DNA of 5,752 bases from Thermoflexales bacterium. Lineage in GTDB: Bacteria; Chloroflexota; Anaerolineae; Fen-1058. The stretch's first letter is position 1. Every line of letters starts with the position of its first letter. The notes beneath the pieces are model-generated. The model worked only from the letters and a program-made list of their open reading frames with translations. It searched no databases and was not told the DNA's origin. Shown piece by piece: positions 4,981 to 5,752 of this stretch. The DNA is taken from assembly GCA_017999195.1 (NCBI GenBank), contig JAGOBP010000291.1:1-5752 (forward strand). The letters run 5' to 3'. A program made the position numbers and the translations under genes.

Positions 4981-5008
4981 TTGACACCCCCCGCGCCTGT
5001 GATACACT
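4981..5008 (+). promoter_or_regulatory. Extended -10 promoter of the ATPase gene
   Basis: A perfect TTGACA (4981-4986) is followed after 16 bp by TACACT (5003-5008, 4/6 match to TATAAT). A TG dinucleotide at 5000-5001 gives an extended -10 element that compensates for the weaker hexamer. Transcription should begin near 5015, about 30 nt before ATG 5045. Confidence 0.7.
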
Positions 5009-5015
5009 TTCGCCC

Positions 5016-5040
5016 CGATAGGTCTATCGACCACAGGTCG
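5016..5040 (+). promoter_or_regulatory. Two overlapping dyads in the short leader of the ATPase gene
   Basis: The first dyad is CGATAG-GT-CTATCG (5016-5029), perfect 6-bp arms right at the expected transcription start. The second is CGACC-ACA-GGTCG (5028-5040), perfect 5-bp arms whose right half covers the only Shine-Dalgarno-like bases (AGG, 5035-5037). They share positions 5028-5029, so as RNA both cannot be fully formed at once. The first could be a repressor operator, the second a hairpin limiting ribosome access. Confidence 0.4.
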
Positions 5041-5044
5041 CGCT

Positions 5045-5752
5045 ATGAGCCAAATTCGCACTCCTTTTTTCAACCGCCAACGCATCACCGATCCCGCGTA
5101 TTTCATCGGCCGCCAGCGCGAGTTGGAGCGGCTGTACAGTGCCATCGCTACGCAGCAGTGCGTGTCGATCGTGGGCGAGCGCAAGCTGGGCAAGAGTTCC
5201 TTGCTCACGCATCTCACCGCTGCGGCCACGCTGCGCTCCTTTGGCTTTGACCCCGCACACTATCTCTTTGTTTACCTTGATTTAGAGGGTTTGGCTTCGG
5301 CGCGACGCGATGATTTTTGGATCGAATTACTTGACCCGATCGCCACGCGCTTGCCCGCCGGTGAGCTGGCCCAGACTGTGCAGCGCTTGCTGGATGCGGG
5401 CGATGTGCGCTTTCTCACGGTGCGTCGCGCGTTACGCCGCATTCGCGATGCGGGCTTTCAACTGGTCTTGATGCTGGACGAGTTTGAATCGCTGGCGCGC
5501 AATGCGCAATTTGAGCCGGATTTCTATGGCGAACTGCGCAGCCTGGCCGGTGAATTGGGCAGCGTCATTCTGACGGCCTCTAAACGCAGTTTATATGATT
5601 TAACCTACGAACATTCCAGCACGTTTTCATCCCCGTTTTTTAACATCTTTTCTGAATTGCCATTGGGGTTGCTGTCCGACGAAGATGCCCGTTCGATTTT
5701 GGTTGAACTGTCGAAACGCGCCGATCAAGCCTTCTGCGCTGATGAAGTGCAG
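5045..5752 (+). CDS. AAA/STAND-type ATP-binding protein, N-terminal 236 residues (runs off the window)
   Basis: The frame is open from ATG 5045 to the last base, with no stop. The protein begins with FIGRQRELERL (20-30), the entry motif of AAA+/STAND P-loop ATPases related to the archaeal-type ATPase and AAA_35-like groups. VSIVGERKLGKSSLL (40-54) contains the Walker A motif G44-x4-GKS51. LVLMLDEFESL (140-150) is Walker B, with D145 and catalytic E146. VILTASKRSL (174-183) fits sensor 1. LSDEDARSIL (210-219) begins the helical lid found in STAND proteins. The part that would define the role (winged helix, TPR, WD40 or an effector domain) is beyond the window. Proteins of this class act as ATP-driven signalling or regulatory switches, and some take part in phage defence; nothing here decides between these. 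It has its own promoter, and only a weak ribosome site precedes the start. Confidence 0.85.
   Translation, partial: MSQIRTPFFNRQRITDPAYFIGRQRELERLYSAIATQQCVSIVGERKLGKSSLLTHLTAAATLRSFGFDPAHYLFVYLDLEGLASARRDDFWIELLDPIATRLPAGELAQTVQRLLDAGDVRFLTVRRALRRIRDAGFQLVLMLDEFESLARNAQFEPDFYGELRSLAGELGSVILTASKRSLYDLTYEHSSTFSSPFFNIFSELPLGLLSDEDARSILVELSKRADQAFCADEVQ

Noticed and set aside
1..5752. CRISPR array, tRNA, rRNA or insertion sequence
   Set aside because: No regularly spaced long repeats, cloverleaf or rRNA-like conserved segments, transposase-like frame or terminal inverted repeats were seen.

Overview
The window comes from a moderately GC-rich bacterium. The best lineage guess is Chloroflexota (Anaerolineae/Chloroflexia-like). 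The main hint is the extracellular multihaem cytochrome, which ends in ...VYLPVVLK, a tail I associate with many secreted Chloroflexota proteins. A heptanucleotide GCAAGA-type tandem repeat and an AAA/STAND ATPase of the 'FIGR...VSIVGERKLGKSSL' type fit that guess. The assignment is an inference, not a proof. All convincing genes lie on the + strand.

Layout. Positions 3-95 hold the last codons of an unidentified gene, followed by a stem-loop terminator (122-155). A promoter (207-236) leads into a small membrane-anchored c-type haem protein of the Haem_bd type (273-656), cut about 13 codons short by an in-frame TAG. After a 179-bp gap with no clear promoter comes a secreted seven-haem cytochrome c (878-2521). 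It has an N-terminal 'NDLGMHC' domain, a haem region, a NEW3-like beta domain and the YLPVVLK tail, and it ends in a textbook terminator with a perfect 12-bp stem (2540-2572). A near-consensus sigma-70 promoter (TTGACG-17-TATAAT) overlaid by two copies of AATTCACAAT drives an NDH-2-like FAD/NAD(P)H oxidoreductase (2719-4020). Five bases later comes a heavy-metal-associated (HMA) domain gene (4026-4337). Its reading frame is intact except for one TGA exactly where the second metal-binding cysteine is expected, and a stem-loop with SECIS-like geometry follows. Positions 4338-4472 hold two inverted repeats and no gene I can support. A DUF1992 (DnaJC28-like) protein follows (4473-4910), then a 7-bp tandem repeat and a strong extended -10 promoter with two overlapping dyads in its leader. 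The last gene is an ATPase of the AAA/STAND type (5045 to the window edge, incomplete).

Function. The first half looks like an extracytoplasmic electron-transfer module: an anchored monohaem protein plus a secreted multihaem cytochrome. The ndh-like gene is a separate transcription unit, probably donating NAD(P)H electrons to quinone, and appears cotranscribed with the metal-binding protein. DUF1992 and the ATPase look unrelated.

The most interesting item is the HMA gene, which is either a candidate selenoprotein (Cys-x-x-x-Sec) or a recent nonsense mutant. A second recognisable gene in the same window also carries a premature stop (TAG), so sequencing error or gene decay must be weighed against recoding.
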